From the NCBI GenBank assembly GCA_027021615.1, contig JALUTY010000017.1:1-64000 (forward strand): 64,000 nucleotides of DNA. The letters run 5' to 3'. The notes below the pieces were generated by a model. That model was not told where the DNA came from and ran no database searches. It was given only the letters and a program-made list of their open reading frames with translations. Shown here one piece after another: positions 26,453 through 33,966 of the stretch. A program made the translations under genes and the position numbers. Source of the DNA: a bacterium. GTDB lineage: Bacteria > Desulfobacterota > Deferrisomatia > Deferrisomatales > Deferrisomataceae. Each line of letters begins with the position of its first letter. Within the stretch, counting starts at the first letter, position 1.

Positions 26453-27228
26453 GCGGCTCCCTCCTCGGCCACTCCGGCGGCCACTACCTCCTGGATCTCC
26501 GCGAGGATCTGGGCGTGCTCCTCGGCCACGGCTGGCGACGGGGGCGGCGATGCGCCCACACCCGGTGCCGCGCCCCACGCCATGGCATCACCCAAAGCGG
26601 CTACCGCAGGCAGACCCTCGGCGGGGGCGTGGTGGCCGCCCACGGCCTCGGCCAAACCCATCGGGAGATCCCACCGCTCCAGGAGCAGCCGCCCCAGCTC
26701 GGCATGGTCGAACCCCAGGGCCTCGACCTCCCCCTGCGCGCCTGGTGTCCCCTCGTAGAGCCGGGGAAACCGCACCGCGATCACCCCCTTGCCCACGTCG
26801 TGGAACAACCCGGCCAAAAACGCCTCGTCCGGGTCCGACACCCCCGGTGGGTGCACCCGGCGCACCCACTCGCGGCAGGCCAGGCCCGCGCCGTAGGAGT
26901 GGAGCCACAGGGGCTGGGCCAGGCGGCCGGTCCCGGCCAACACCCGGTGCACCGCCGAGCTCATGATCAGGGTCTTGAGGGTACGGAACCCCAGGAACAC
27001 GATGGCGGCCGACAGCGAGCGAATCTCGCGGGAGCGTCGGTAGTACGCCGAGTTGGCCAGCCGGAGCACCCGCAGGGACAGGGCCGGGTCCCGGGCCAGC
27101 ACCTGTTCGAGGGCCTCGGGCTCGGTGGTGGCGTCGGCCAGAAGGGCCATGGCCTCCTGGGCCACCGACGGCAGCTGAGGGAGGTCGTCGATCAGCCGAG
27201 CCACCCGCTCGGCCAGGGGATTGGGCAT
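26449..27228 (-). CDS. HDOD-domain signalling protein
   Basis: Encodes 259 aa from the ATG at 27228, which has GGAG nine bases upstream (a GTG two codons earlier is possible). It is a single HDOD domain: LPQLPSVAQEAMALL, LARDPALSLRVLRLANSAYY, FLAGLFHDVGKGVIA, and LLERWDLP with a final HHAPAEG. It is paralogous to the next gene, which adds a GAF-like domain, so the two may form a heteromeric signalling pair. Confidence 0.88.
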   Translation of the reverse strand: MPNPLAERVARLIDDLPQLPSVAQEAMALLADATTEPEALEQVLARDPALSLRVLRLANSAYYRRSREIRSLSAAIVFLGFRTLKTLIMSSAVHRVLAGTGRLAQPLWLHSYGAGLACREWVRRVHPPGVSDPDEAFLAGLFHDVGKGVIAVRFPRLYEGTPGAQGEVEALGFDHAELGRLLLERWDLPMGLAEAVGGHHAPAEGLPAVAALGDAMAWGAAPGVGASPPPSPAVAEEHAQILAEIQEVVAAGVAEEGAA

Positions 27229-27308
27229 GGGCACGATCTCCGTCGAGGAAAGGGGGCGCTCCTAAGACGTTTCGTCCGGCCCCGTCCGGATCTCAAGCCC
27301 TTTCCGGA

Positions 27309-27378
27309 GGACTCCGGTCGCTGGTCGAGGGCCTTCGGCCCGCTGGAAGGCTAGAAGGCTGGAAGGCTAGGAAGCCTC
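27309..27378 (+). repeat. Modular repeat MR
   Basis: GGTCGCTGGTCGAGGGCCTTCGGCCCGCTGG in pieces: one and a half 7-base units, the hairpin, then 8-base units (GCTAGAAG, GCTGGAAG, GCTAGGAA). The tail GCCTCCAGCCGCATGG and the following bases also recur at 30007-30040. Confidence 0.7.
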
Positions 27379-27407
27379 CAGCCGCATGGTTTCGGCGGAG
27401 GGGCGAG

Positions 27408-27505
27408 GGGCCTGGTGGAGCGCCCCCCCTCAGGGGTCGAGGTCCCTAAGATTTTTCTAGTTTCTAGTCTCAAGTTTCTAGTCTTTAGACGGCCCCCCGG
27501 GGCCT
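27408..27505. repeat. PE1 ends flanking a 7-bp tandem array
   Basis: A PE1-type left end (GGGGCCTGGTGGAGCG) is followed by TCTAGTTTCTAGTCTC with a 7-base period (27455-27489) and then CCCCGGGGCCTGAG. The PE1 interior is replaced by the array, as also at 47475-47587. The gap 27235-27561 contains no gene. Confidence 0.6.
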
Positions 27506-27522
27506 GAGAGGGCTTTCACGAA

Positions 27523-27552
27523 AACGCCCCGGCGCCGGGCGCCGGGGCGTTT
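27523..27552 (-). terminator. Terminator of tRNA-Ala
   Basis: The 12-bp perfect stem AACGCCCCGGCG / CGCCGGGGCGTT lies 10 bases after the tRNA on the minus strand and is followed by TTTT. Confidence 0.8.
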
Positions 27553-27561
27553 CGGTTGCGG

Positions 27562-27637
27562 TGGTGGAGATGAGCGGGATCGAACCGCCGACCTCTGCGT
27601 TGCGAACGCAGCGCTCTCCCAGCTGAGCTACATCCCC
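27562..27637 (-). tRNA. tRNA-Ala(CGC)
   Basis: The minus strand reads GGGGATGTAGCTCAGCTGG, the anticodon loop TTCGCAA (anticodon CGC), T-loop GGTTCGATCC and an encoded CCA. Stems pair throughout. It reads GCG alanine codons. Confidence 0.95.
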
Positions 27638-27703
27638 ACAGAAGAGCGAGTGTATAGCACACCCCGGCGGGTAGATCAACAGGCACGCGTCCGGCGCGGC
27701 CGG

Positions 27704-27733
27704 TTGACACTGACGCAGCAAAGCTGCTATTTC
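27704..27733 (+). promoter_or_regulatory. Candidate promoter of the trpS leader
   Basis: TTGACA (27704-27709), 18-base spacer, TATTTC (27728-27733). Initiation near 27740 would make the leader peptide start almost leaderless. The -35 is perfect, the -10 weaker. Confidence 0.5.
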
Positions 27734-27741
27734 CTCCGGCC

Positions 27742-27819
27742 ATGGACACGATGGTCTCCCTTCTGCCCTTCTGGTGGTGGCGCTGGCGGACCCGGGACCC
27801 GCGGGGCCGACCGGCGTGA
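27742..27819 (+). CDS. Tryptophan-rich leader peptide of trpS
   Basis: A 25-codon frame: MDTMVSLLPFWWWRWRTRDP and then RGRPA, with tryptophan codons at positions 11, 12, 13 and 15. It ends with TGA at 27817 and lies directly upstream of mutually exclusive hairpins and a terminator in front of trpS. No purine-rich site precedes the ATG; a second in-frame ATG at 27751 is an alternative start. Four Trp codons in five, placed right before an attenuator and a tryptophanyl-tRNA synthetase gene, is the hallmark of ribosome-mediated attenuation. No other function is expected for the peptide. Confidence 0.75.
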   Translation: MDTMVSLLPFWWWRWRTRDPRGRPA

Positions 27820-27904
27820 TGCGTGGTCTTCCGGGCCGCGGGACCCCGCCCGCGGCCGGGCCGAACGGGCCGCGGGCTCTCGAACGGAGCACGCGGCCCT
27901 TTTT
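27796..27904 (+). promoter_or_regulatory. Transcription attenuator upstream of trpS
   Basis: Five segments can pair in a chain. Segment 1 (CCCGCGG, 27798-27804, inside the leader frame) pairs with 2 (CCGCGGG, 27836-27842). Segment 2 (GGCCGCGGG, 27834-27842) pairs perfectly with 3 (CCCGCGGCC, 27849-27857). Segment 3 pairs perfectly with 4 (GGCCGCGGG, 27868-27876). Segment 4 (GGGCCGCG, 27867-27874) pairs with 5 (CGCGGCCC, 27892-27899), followed by TTTTT (27900-27904), a terminator. A ribosome stalled on Trp codons would leave 1 free, favouring 1:2, then 3:4, and readthrough; a ribosome at the stop would favour 2:3 and the 4:5 terminator. The folding is inferred by hand. Confidence 0.72.
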
Positions 27905-27952
27905 CGTTGCACCCAACCCGACCATTTCCACACACGAGGAGGAGACACGGCG

Positions 27953-28930
27953 ATGAAACGGGTGCTGTCGGGAATCCAGCCTTCCGGTGCGCTGCACATC
28001 GGAAACTACTTCGGTATGATGCGCAAGATGATCCAGTACCAGAACGAGGCGGATCTGTTCTGCTTCATCGCCAACTACCACGCCATGACCTCGGTGGTGG
28101 ACGGCCCCACCCTGGCCCAGGGTACCCGGGACGCGGCGGCCGCGTTCCTGGCCCTGGGGCTCGACCCGGCCAAGGCCACCTTCTGGGTCCAGTCGGACGT
28201 GGTGGAGGTGCAGGAGCTGACCTGGGTCCTCTCCACGCTCACCCCCATGGGGCTGCTGGAGCGGTGCCACTCCTACAAGGACAAGGTGGCCAAGGGCCTC
28301 CAGCCCAACCACGGTTTGTTCGCCTACCCCGTGCTGATGGCGGCGGACATCCTGCTCTACCAGTCCAATGTGGTGCCGGTGGGCCGGGACCAAAAGCAGC
28401 ACCTGGAGGTCACCCGGGACATCGCCCAGAAGTTCAACCACACCTTCGGGGAGACCTTTGTGGTCCCGGACGCGGAGATCGACGACGAGGTGGCGGTCAT
28501 CCCCGGCACCGACGGCCGCAAGATGTCCAAGTCCTACGGCAACACGATCGACATCTTCACGGACCGGGCCACCCTGAAAAAACGGGTCATGTCCATCGTG
28601 ACCGACGCCACCCCCATCGAGGACCCGAAGGACCCGGACAGATGCAACCTGTTCGCCATCTACCGGCTGTTCCTGGACAAGCCCGGGCTGGAGGCCCTCC
28701 GGGACCGGTACCTGACCGGGGGACTCAAATACTCCGACGTGAAGAAGGAGCTGATCAACGTGATCTGGGAGTACTTCGCGCCCCACCGGGCCCGGTTCGA
28801 GGAACTTCGGAGCCGCCCCGACGACCTTGACGACATCCTCCGGGAGGGTGCCCGCAAGGCCCGGAAGGTGGCCCGGACCACCATGGAGGAGGTGCGCCGC
28901 CGTACGGGGCTTGCGTACTGGGAGGCCTGA
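27953..28930 (+). CDS. trpS: Tryptophanyl-tRNA synthetase
   Basis: Encodes 325 aa. Class I signature PSGALHIGNYFG (HIGH-like HIGN, residues ~10-21), KMSKSYGN (KMSKS loop), and the central TPMGLLERCHSYKDK and YPVLMAADILLY blocks typical of TrpRS. It charges tRNA-Trp. The ATG at 27953 follows GAGGAGG. It sits behind a Trp-codon leader and attenuator, and upstream of a TrpX-like transporter gene with its own promoter, so the locus appears dedicated to tryptophan supply. Confidence 0.97.
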   Translation: MKRVLSGIQPSGALHIGNYFGMMRKMIQYQNEADLFCFIANYHAMTSVVDGPTLAQGTRDAAAAFLALGLDPAKATFWVQSDVVEVQELTWVLSTLTPMGLLERCHSYKDKVAKGLQPNHGLFAYPVLMAADILLYQSNVVPVGRDQKQHLEVTRDIAQKFNHTFGETFVVPDAEIDDEVAVIPGTDGRKMSKSYGNTIDIFTDRATLKKRVMSIVTDATPIEDPKDPDRCNLFAIYRLFLDKPGLEALRDRYLTGGLKYSDVKKELINVIWEYFAPHRARFEELRSRPDDLDDILREGARKARKVARTTMEEVRRRTGLAYWEA

Positions 28931-28947
28931 GCACATTCAAACTATTT

Positions 28948-28976
28948 TTGACACCAACAAACGAACCGGGTATAAC
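28948..28976 (+). promoter_or_regulatory. Strong sigma70-type promoter of the trpX-like gene
   Basis: TTGACA (28948-28953), a 17-base spacer and TATAAC (28971-28976) lie between trpS and the substrate-binding protein gene. It is near-consensus and AT-rich in a GC-rich setting. Confidence 0.8.
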
Positions 28977-29018
28977 CGGGCCCGACCGTCTCGATCTTCA
29001 CCTACAGGAGGAAACCCC

Positions 29019-29972
29019 ATGCGACGAGTCCTGACCGCCCTGCTGGTTTGTGTCCTGGTGGCCCCCGGTGCCTTTGCCAAGCCGATCCGGATCGGCATCA
29101 CCCAGATCGTGGAGCACCCGGCCCTGGACGCCAACCGCCAGGGTGCGATCGATCGGCTGACCGAGCTCGGGTACGTGAAGGGCAAGGACATCGTGTACGA
29201 CGTGCAGATCGCCCAGGGTAACCCGGCCACCGCCACCCTGATCGCGAAGAAGTTCGTGGGTGAGGGCGTGGACCTGATCCTGGCCATCGCCACCCCCACG
29301 GCCGTGGCCGCAGCCAAGGCCACCCGCGATATCCCCATCGTGATCTCGGCCATCACCGACCCGGTGGGCGCGAAGCTGGTGGAGTCGTTGGAGCGGCCCG
29401 GCCGCAACGTCACGGGCACCACCGACCTCTCCCCGGTGGGTGAGCAGCTCAAGCTGTTCCGCACCGTGGCTCCCGGGGCCAAGCGGATCGGGGTCATCTA
29501 CAACGCGGGTGAACCCAACTCGGTGACCCTGGTGAACCTGGCCAAGAAGGCCGGGGCCGAGCTGGGGTACGAGATCGTGGAGGCTACGGTGGCCAACTCG
29601 GCCGGGGTGATGGCCGCGGCCAAGAGCCTGGTGGGCCGGGCCGACGCGGTGTATGTGCCCACCGACAACACCGTGGTGTCGGCCCTGGAGGCCGTGGTCC
29701 GGGTGTGCCAGGAGGCCAAGATGCCCCTGGTCACCGGCGACACCGACTCGGTGAAGCGGGGAGCCGTGGCCGCCATCGCCATCGACTACTACCAGCTGGG
29801 CCGCCAGACCGGTGACATGATCGACCGGATCCTGAAGGGCGCGAACCCGGCCGACATGCCGGTGGAGACCCTGAAGCAGTTCGAGCTGCACGTGAACAAA
29901 AAGGCGGCCGCGGCCATGGGCGCCACGCTGCCGGCCGACTTCGTGAAGCGCGCCGCCAAGGTGTATGAGTAG
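29019..29972 (+). CDS. ABC transporter substrate-binding protein, TrpX-like (PF04392 type)
   Basis: Encodes 317 aa with a signal peptide (MRRVLTALLVCVLVAPGAFA). The pattern KPIRIGITQIVEHPALDANRQG (with a break), VAAAKATRDIPIVISAITDPVGAKLV and VYVPTDNTVVSALEAVV fits the ABC_sub_bind family, whose best-known members (TrpX, YckB) bind tryptophan or tyrosine in the periplasm. The position after trpS strengthens tryptophan as the ligand, but that is inference. The permease and ATPase genes follow only after a 609-bp repeat-filled gap. Confidence 0.85.
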   Translation: MRRVLTALLVCVLVAPGAFAKPIRIGITQIVEHPALDANRQGAIDRLTELGYVKGKDIVYDVQIAQGNPATATLIAKKFVGEGVDLILAIATPTAVAAAKATRDIPIVISAITDPVGAKLVESLERPGRNVTGTTDLSPVGEQLKLFRTVAPGAKRIGVIYNAGEPNSVTLVNLAKKAGAELGYEIVEATVANSAGVMAAAKSLVGRADAVYVPTDNTVVSALEAVVRVCQEAKMPLVTGDTDSVKRGAVAAIAIDYYQLGRQTGDMIDRILKGANPADMPVETLKQFELHVNKKAAAAMGATLPADFVKRAAKVYE

Positions 29973-29973
29973 A

Positions 29974-30012
29974 GGCTGGAAGGCTAGGAAGCTGGAAGGC
30001 TGGGAAGCCTCC
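29974..30012 (+). repeat. 8-bp-period array (MR fragment)
   Basis: GCTGGAAG, GCTAGGAA, GCTGGAAG, GCTGGGAA repeat with 8-base spacing directly after the trpX-like stop codon. The gap 29973-30581 has no gene; it also holds PE1 copy c and an inverted MR fragment. Confidence 0.7.
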
Positions 30013-30171
30013 AGCCGCATGGTTTCGGCGGAGGGGCGTGGGTTTCAGGAACCAGAATTCAGGGGACAGAAGCCAGAAAAAGGGCAAAGGCACCGTGGCT
30101 AAAGCGACGTCGTGGGACCACGACCCGTTTACTTCCAACTGGCTTCCGACCCGGCGGTCAAAGCCCGGGGG

Positions 30172-30352
30172 GCATGGGGTCTGCCGGAGAGCCGGGCGCG
30201 GCTCCTATGCTCGCCGCGCAGCGCCTCCGGCGCCCGGACCGCGAAAGGGTACCCTTTGCACGCACCCGTGATGAAACCAACTCCCGTGCCTTGTGCCTGC
30301 GCGGCGAATCTCAACGCTCGGCTTCGCGCCCGGCCGGAGGCAGACCCCATGC
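30172..30352. repeat. Palindromic element PE1, copy c (181 bp)
   Basis: The ends GCATGGGGTCTGCC and GGCAGACCCCATGC pair perfectly (14 bp, allowing for the last G of the arm's own sequence). Compared with copy a (GCGTGGGGCCTGC), positions 3 and 9 are changed on both arms so pairing is kept. The interior is homologous to copies a and b. Confidence 0.8.
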
Positions 30353-30497
30353 CCCGCACGCTACGCTCGGACCGAGACGTACACAAAGACTGTTTCCCGC
30401 AAACAGGCCGCCTCGCGGCCTACGGAGCTGACATCTGTCCTCTGATCCCTCATGCCCTTGCCCCCGGACCGTGAGGTGGAGGCGAAGAGGATGGTGA

Positions 30498-30568
30498 GTC
30501 CTAGAACGCGTGGGAATCCGGGAGGCTTTCAAGCCTCCTAGCTGCCTAGCTGCCTAGCCGCCCAGCCA
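30498..30568 (-). repeat. Modular repeat MR fragment, inverted
   Basis: On the minus strand 8-base units (GGCTGGGC, GGCTAGGC, AGCTAGGC, AGCTAGGA) are followed by GGCTTGAAAGCCTCCCGG and a CGCGTTCTAG tail, the same tail as at 32380-32412. Confidence 0.65.
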
Positions 30569-30581
30569 ATAGGAGACCGCA

Positions 30582-31481
30582 TTGAGCTTCTACACCTTCA
30601 TGGGAGCCCTGGAGCAGGGGTTCGCCTACGCCCTGATGGCGCTGGGCGTGTACCTGACGTTCCGGGTGCTCGACTTCCCCGACCTGACGGTGGACGGGTC
30701 GCTGCCCCTGGGGGCTGCCGTGTCGGCCACCTGGATCACCACCGGCGGCGACCCGTACGTCTCGATCGCGCTCGGGGTGGTCGCGGGCATGGTGGCCGGA
30801 TGGGTCACCGCGTTTCTGGCCACCAAGCTCAAGATCCTGCACCTGCTGGCCTCGATCCTCACGATGATCGCCCTGTACTCGGTGAACCTGCGGGTGATGG
30901 GCCGGCCCAACATCACCCTGCTCACCGAGCCCACGGTGTTCGCCCCCCTGGAGGGCCGGGGGCTGCCCAACCACATCCTCTACCCCCTCGTGTTCGCGGC
31001 GGTGGTGCTGGTGTGCGGGGTGCTGCTGTGGTGGTTCCTCCACACCGAGCTGGGCCTGGCCCTGCGGGCCACCGGCGACAACCCGGCCATGATCACGGCC
31101 CAAGGCGTGAACACCACGTTCACGGTGATGCTGGGGCTGGCCCTTTCGAACGGCCTGGTGGCCCTGTCCGGGGCCCTGGTGGCCCAGAGCCAGGGCTCGG
31201 CTGACGTGGGCATGGGGGTGGGCACCATCGTGGCCGGGTTGGCCTCGGTGATCCTGGGGGAGGCGCTGGTGGGAGACGGGTCGGTGGGCCGGGCGCTCGT
31301 GGGGGTCGTGCTCGGATCGGTGGTGTACCGGCTGGCCATCGCCACGGCCCTGTCGGTGCGGTTCGGCGACCTGGCGCTCACCCCCAGCGACCTGAACCTG
31401 ATCACGGCCGTGCTCGTGGTCGTGGCCCTGGGGGTGCCGGGGCTGCGGTCCAAGCTGTTGCGGCGGAGGGCGGTGGCGTGA
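30582..31481 (+). CDS. ABC transporter permease, TrpY-like
   Basis: Encodes 299 aa with about eight or nine hydrophobic segments, of the BPD_transp_2-like permease family that partners ABC_sub_bind proteins. Diagnostic stretches are FRVLDFPDLTVDGSLPLGAA and LRATGDNPAMITAQGVNT. The TTG start at 30582 has AGGAG at 7 bases. The stop overlaps the ATPase start (GTGA). The substrate is probably tryptophan or another aromatic amino acid by association. Confidence 0.87.
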   Translation: MSFYTFMGALEQGFAYALMALGVYLTFRVLDFPDLTVDGSLPLGAAVSATWITTGGDPYVSIALGVVAGMVAGWVTAFLATKLKILHLLASILTMIALYSVNLRVMGRPNITLLTEPTVFAPLEGRGLPNHILYPLVFAAVVLVCGVLLWWFLHTELGLALRATGDNPAMITAQGVNTTFTVMLGLALSNGLVALSGALVAQSQGSADVGMGVGTIVAGLASVILGEALVGDGSVGRALVGVVLGSVVYRLAIATALSVRFGDLALTPSDLNLITAVLVVVALGVPGLRSKLLRRRAVA

Positions 31482-32275
31482 TCCAGGTCGAAGGGCTCAT
31501 CAAGATCTTCCACAGGGGCAGCGTGAACGAGAACGTGGCCCTGTCGGGGGTGGACCTGCACGTGGCCGACGGGGACTTCGTCACCTTGATCGGCTCGAAC
31601 GGAGCGGGCAAGTCCACCCTCTTGAACGCCGTGGCCGGCGCCTTTCCGGTGGACGCGGGCGCGATCCGGATCGACGGCCGCGACGTGACCCGCCTGCCCG
31701 AGCACGTGCGAGCCCGGGACATCGGCCGGGTGTTCCAGGACCCCCTGAAGGGCACGGCCGCCTCCATGACCATCGAGGAGAACCTGGCGATCGCGGCCCG
31801 CCGCGGGCTGCGCCGGGGCCTGGCCCGGGGGGTGCGGGGCGGCGACCGGGAGGAGTTCCGGGCCTTGCTCGCCACCCTGGGCCTCGGGCTGGAAAACCGC
31901 CTCAGGGATCCGGTGGGGCTCCTGTCGGGGGGGCAGCGTCAGTCCATCACCCTGCTGATGGCCACCATCCGCCGGCCCAAGATCCTGCTCCTGGACGAGC
32001 ACACCGCCGCCCTGGACCCCAAGACCGCCCACCTGGTGATGGACCTCACCGACCGGCTCGTGGAGCGCGATCGGCTCACCACCCTGATGGTCACCCACAA
32101 CATGGAGCAGGCCCTGCGCCACGGCAACCGGACCATCATGATGCACCGGGGCCGGATCATCCTGGACGTGTCGGGGGAGGAGCGCCGGGGCCTGACCGTG
32201 AAGGACCTGCTCGACAAGTTCCATGAGGTCCGCACCGACGACGAGGGGCTCTCGGACCGGATGCTCCTGGCCTGA
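31478..32275 (+). CDS. ABC transporter ATPase, TrpZ-like
   Basis: Encodes 265 aa. Walker A GSNGAGKST (residues ~38-46), Q-loop FQDPLKGTAASMTIEEN, signature LSGGQRQ, Walker B ILLLDEHTAALD and H-loop MVTHNM are all intact. GTG start overlapping the permease stop. It completes an importer with the binding protein at 29019 and permease at 30582. Confidence 0.93.
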   Translation: MIQVEGLIKIFHRGSVNENVALSGVDLHVADGDFVTLIGSNGAGKSTLLNAVAGAFPVDAGAIRIDGRDVTRLPEHVRARDIGRVFQDPLKGTAASMTIEENLAIAARRGLRRGLARGVRGGDREEFRALLATLGLGLENRLRDPVGLLSGGQRQSITLLMATIRRPKILLLDEHTAALDPKTAHLVMDLTDRLVERDRLTTLMVTHNMEQALRHGNRTIMMHRGRIILDVSGEERRGLTVKDLLDKFHEVRTDDEGLSDRMLLA

Positions 32276-32311
32276 CCAAACTTCGTTCGCATACGGGCGG
32301 CCCTTTCCAGC

Positions 32312-32412
32312 GACTTCGGTCGTTGGTCGGGGGCCTTCGGCTCGCTGGAAGGCTGGAAAGCCAGGAGGCTAGAAGGCTTGAAAACCTCCCGGATTCCCCC
32401 GCGTTCTAGGAA
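32312..32412 (+). repeat. Modular repeat MR
   Basis: GACTTCGGTCGTTGGTC, hairpin GGGGCCTTCGGCTCGCTGG, 8-base units (GCTGGAAA, GCCAGGAG, GCTAGAAG, GCTTGAAA) and an AACCTCC...CGCGTTCTAG tail. A TCTAGTT/TCTAGTC 7-base-period array follows at 32457-32490. The gap 32276-32612 has no gene. Confidence 0.75.
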
Positions 32413-32456
32413 CCACCACACCTCCTCGCCTTCACCTCACGGTCTGGGAAGCATGG

Positions 32457-32490
32457 TCTAGTTTCTGGTCCCTAGTTTCTAGTCTCTAGA
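32457..32490. repeat. TCTAGTY 7-bp tandem array
   Basis: TCTAGTTTCTGGTCCCTAGT and TTCTAGTCTCTAGA repeat with 7-base period. Similar arrays lie at 27455-27489 and 47530-47561. It is about 120 bases before the next start codon. Confidence 0.65.
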
Positions 32491-32612
32491 TGGCCCACCA
32501 GGGCCGATGGGGCTTCCCTCCCCTTTCTTCCCTACCGTCCGTTTGGTATGCTGTGCGCCCTGGTTCACATGAGGCGGGCGAACCGCGTTTCCGAAGCGAG
32601 AGGAGGAGGACC

Positions 32613-33743
32613 ATGGCAGAGATCCGGAAAGTGGGCATCGTGGGTTTCGGGGTGATGGGTTCGGCCATCGGGCTGAACGCTGCGTCCTCGGGCTACGACG
32701 TGGTGTACAAGGAGCTCAACGACGAGCTGGTCCAGAAGATGTTCGACCGGTTCGTGACGGGGGCTCTGCGCAAGCGGGTGGAAAAGGGCAAGATGACCCA
32801 GGAGCAGATGGACCAGATCACCTCCCGGATCACCGGCACCAGCTCCTACGAGGGCCTGGCCGAGTGCGACCTGGTGATCGAGGCCGCGGTGGAGAAGATG
32901 GACCTGAAGATCCAGGTGTTCGAGGACCTGTCGAAGCACTGCCGGCCCGACGCGATCCTGGTCAGCAACACCTCCACCTTCCTGATCGAGAAGCTCATGG
33001 AACGGGTGGACCGGCCCGAGCGCACCGCCGGCCTCCACTACTTCTTTCCGGCCAACGTGAACAAGCTGGTGGAGGTGATCCGCTCGAAGCACACCTCGGA
33101 GGACACTTACCAGGCATTGATGGAGTTCGCCCGCCAGAACCGCAAGGTGGCGATCACGGTCAAGGACTTTCCGGGGTTTGCGATCAACCCGATCTTCATC
33201 GCCAGCTACAACGTGCTCGACTCGTTCTACGACGGCCAGACCTACAACGTGGCCACCCTGGACGACATCTCCAAGGAGGCCCTTGGAGTCCGGTTCGGGA
33301 TCATGTGGGTGCAGAACGGCTCGGGTCTGGGCACGGCCTACCATGCCGCCGTCTCCATGGTGGAGTACCTGGGCGGCACCGACATCGGGTATCCGCCGGT
33401 ACCCGAGGCCCTCAGGCGCCAGTTTGAGTCGGGTCAGCCCTGGAACCTGGAGGACGGGCCGGTGAGCACCGACCCAGAGGTGCGGGCCCGGGTGCGCGAC
33501 CGGCTCCTGGGGGCCATTTTCTCCGTCGCTACCCATCTGGTGGACCGGGAGGTGGTGAGCCTGGTCGACCTGGAGCTGGGGGTGAAGACCGCCCTGGCCT
33601 GGCCCAAGGGCCCGTTCGCCCTGATGAACGAGCTGGGCATGGACGAGGCCGCCCGCCTGGTGCGGCTGGCCGCCGAGGAGGGGTACTTCCGGGTGCCGGC
33701 CCGGTTCAAGGACGGGGTGCCCCCCCCGTGGGACCTGGGCTGA
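32613..33743 (+). CDS. 3-hydroxyacyl-CoA dehydrogenase
   Basis: Encodes 376 aa. NAD-binding [17 protein letters not shown] (residues ~11-27), the catalytic [15 protein letters not shown] (His with downstream Asn), and the C-terminal 3HCDH dimerisation domain ([39 protein letters not shown]) are present. It oxidises 3-hydroxyacyl-CoA to 3-oxoacyl-CoA with NAD in beta-oxidation or aromatic/carboxylic acid degradation. AGGAGGAGG precedes the ATG. No other beta-oxidation gene is adjacent, so the pathway is not defined here. Confidence 0.92.
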   Translation: MAEIRKVGIVGFGVMGSAIGLNAASSGYDVVYKELNDELVQKMFDRFVTGALRKRVEKGKMTQEQMDQITSRITGTSSYEGLAECDLVIEAAVEKMDLKIQVFEDLSKHCRPDAILVSNTSTFLIEKLMERVDRPERTAGLHYFFPANVNKLVEVIRSKHTSEDTYQALMEFARQNRKVAITVKDFPGFAINPIFIASYNVLDSFYDGQTYNVATLDDISKEALGVRFGIMWVQNGSGLGTAYHAAVSMVEYLGGTDIGYPPVPEALRRQFESGQPWNLEDGPVSTDPEVRARVRDRLLGAIFSVATHLVDREVVSLVDLELGVKTALAWPKGPFALMNELGMDEAARLVRLAAEEGYFRVPARFKDGVPPPWDLG

Positions 33744-33770
33744 CCTGGGCAACGTCCCCTGGGCCGCTTC

Positions 33771-33806
33771 GACGGGCTGCCGGGTGCCGGCAGCCCGTCT
33801 TTCTTT
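33771..33806 (+). terminator. Rho-independent terminator
   Basis: A perfect 13-bp stem GACGGGCTGCCGG / CCGGCAGCCCGTC with a GTG loop is followed by TTTCTTTT. It closes the hydroxyacyl-CoA dehydrogenase unit just before the fusA promoter. Confidence 0.9.
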
Positions 33807-33829
33807 TGGGCTGCCCCCCGCTTTTTTCC

Positions 33830-33858
33830 TTGACACCCACCGGCCGGACCCGTATAAA
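33830..33858 (+). promoter_or_regulatory. Sigma70-type promoter of fusA
   Basis: TTGACA (33830-33835), a 17-base spacer and TATAAA (33853-33858), near consensus, about 108 bases before the fusA ATG. Confidence 0.85.
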
Positions 33859-33866
33859 GCCCGACT

Positions 33867-33932
33867 CTTTTCGCGCCGGCCCCCGCCGTTCTTCGGGGGG
33901 AACCGAAAAACGGCGCCGGGCCGGGCGAAAAG
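33867..33932 (+). promoter_or_regulatory. Long 5' leader hairpin of fusA
   Basis: CTTTTCGC (33867-33874) pairs with GCGAAAAG (33925-33932), the following CCGGCCC pairs with GGGCCGG, and CGCCGTT (33884-33890) pairs with AACGGCG (33909-33915), leaving a small loop. Transcription from the promoter would begin at about the base of this stem. The ribosome binding site (AGGAGCAGAGGAC) is outside it. It may stabilise the mRNA or serve as a protein/ribosome-responsive element. Confidence 0.6.
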
Positions 33933-33966
33933 GGAAATCTTTGGAACCACTCTAGGAGCAGAGGAC

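Noticed and set aside
27455-27489. TCTAGTY arrays as a CRISPR array
   Set aside because: The period is 7 bases with no spacers and no cas genes in the window.
27704-27952. T-box riboswitch upstream of trpS
   Set aside because: No T-box (AGGGTGGNACCGCG-like) or specifier-loop structure is visible; the leader-peptide model explains the Trp codons and hairpins better.
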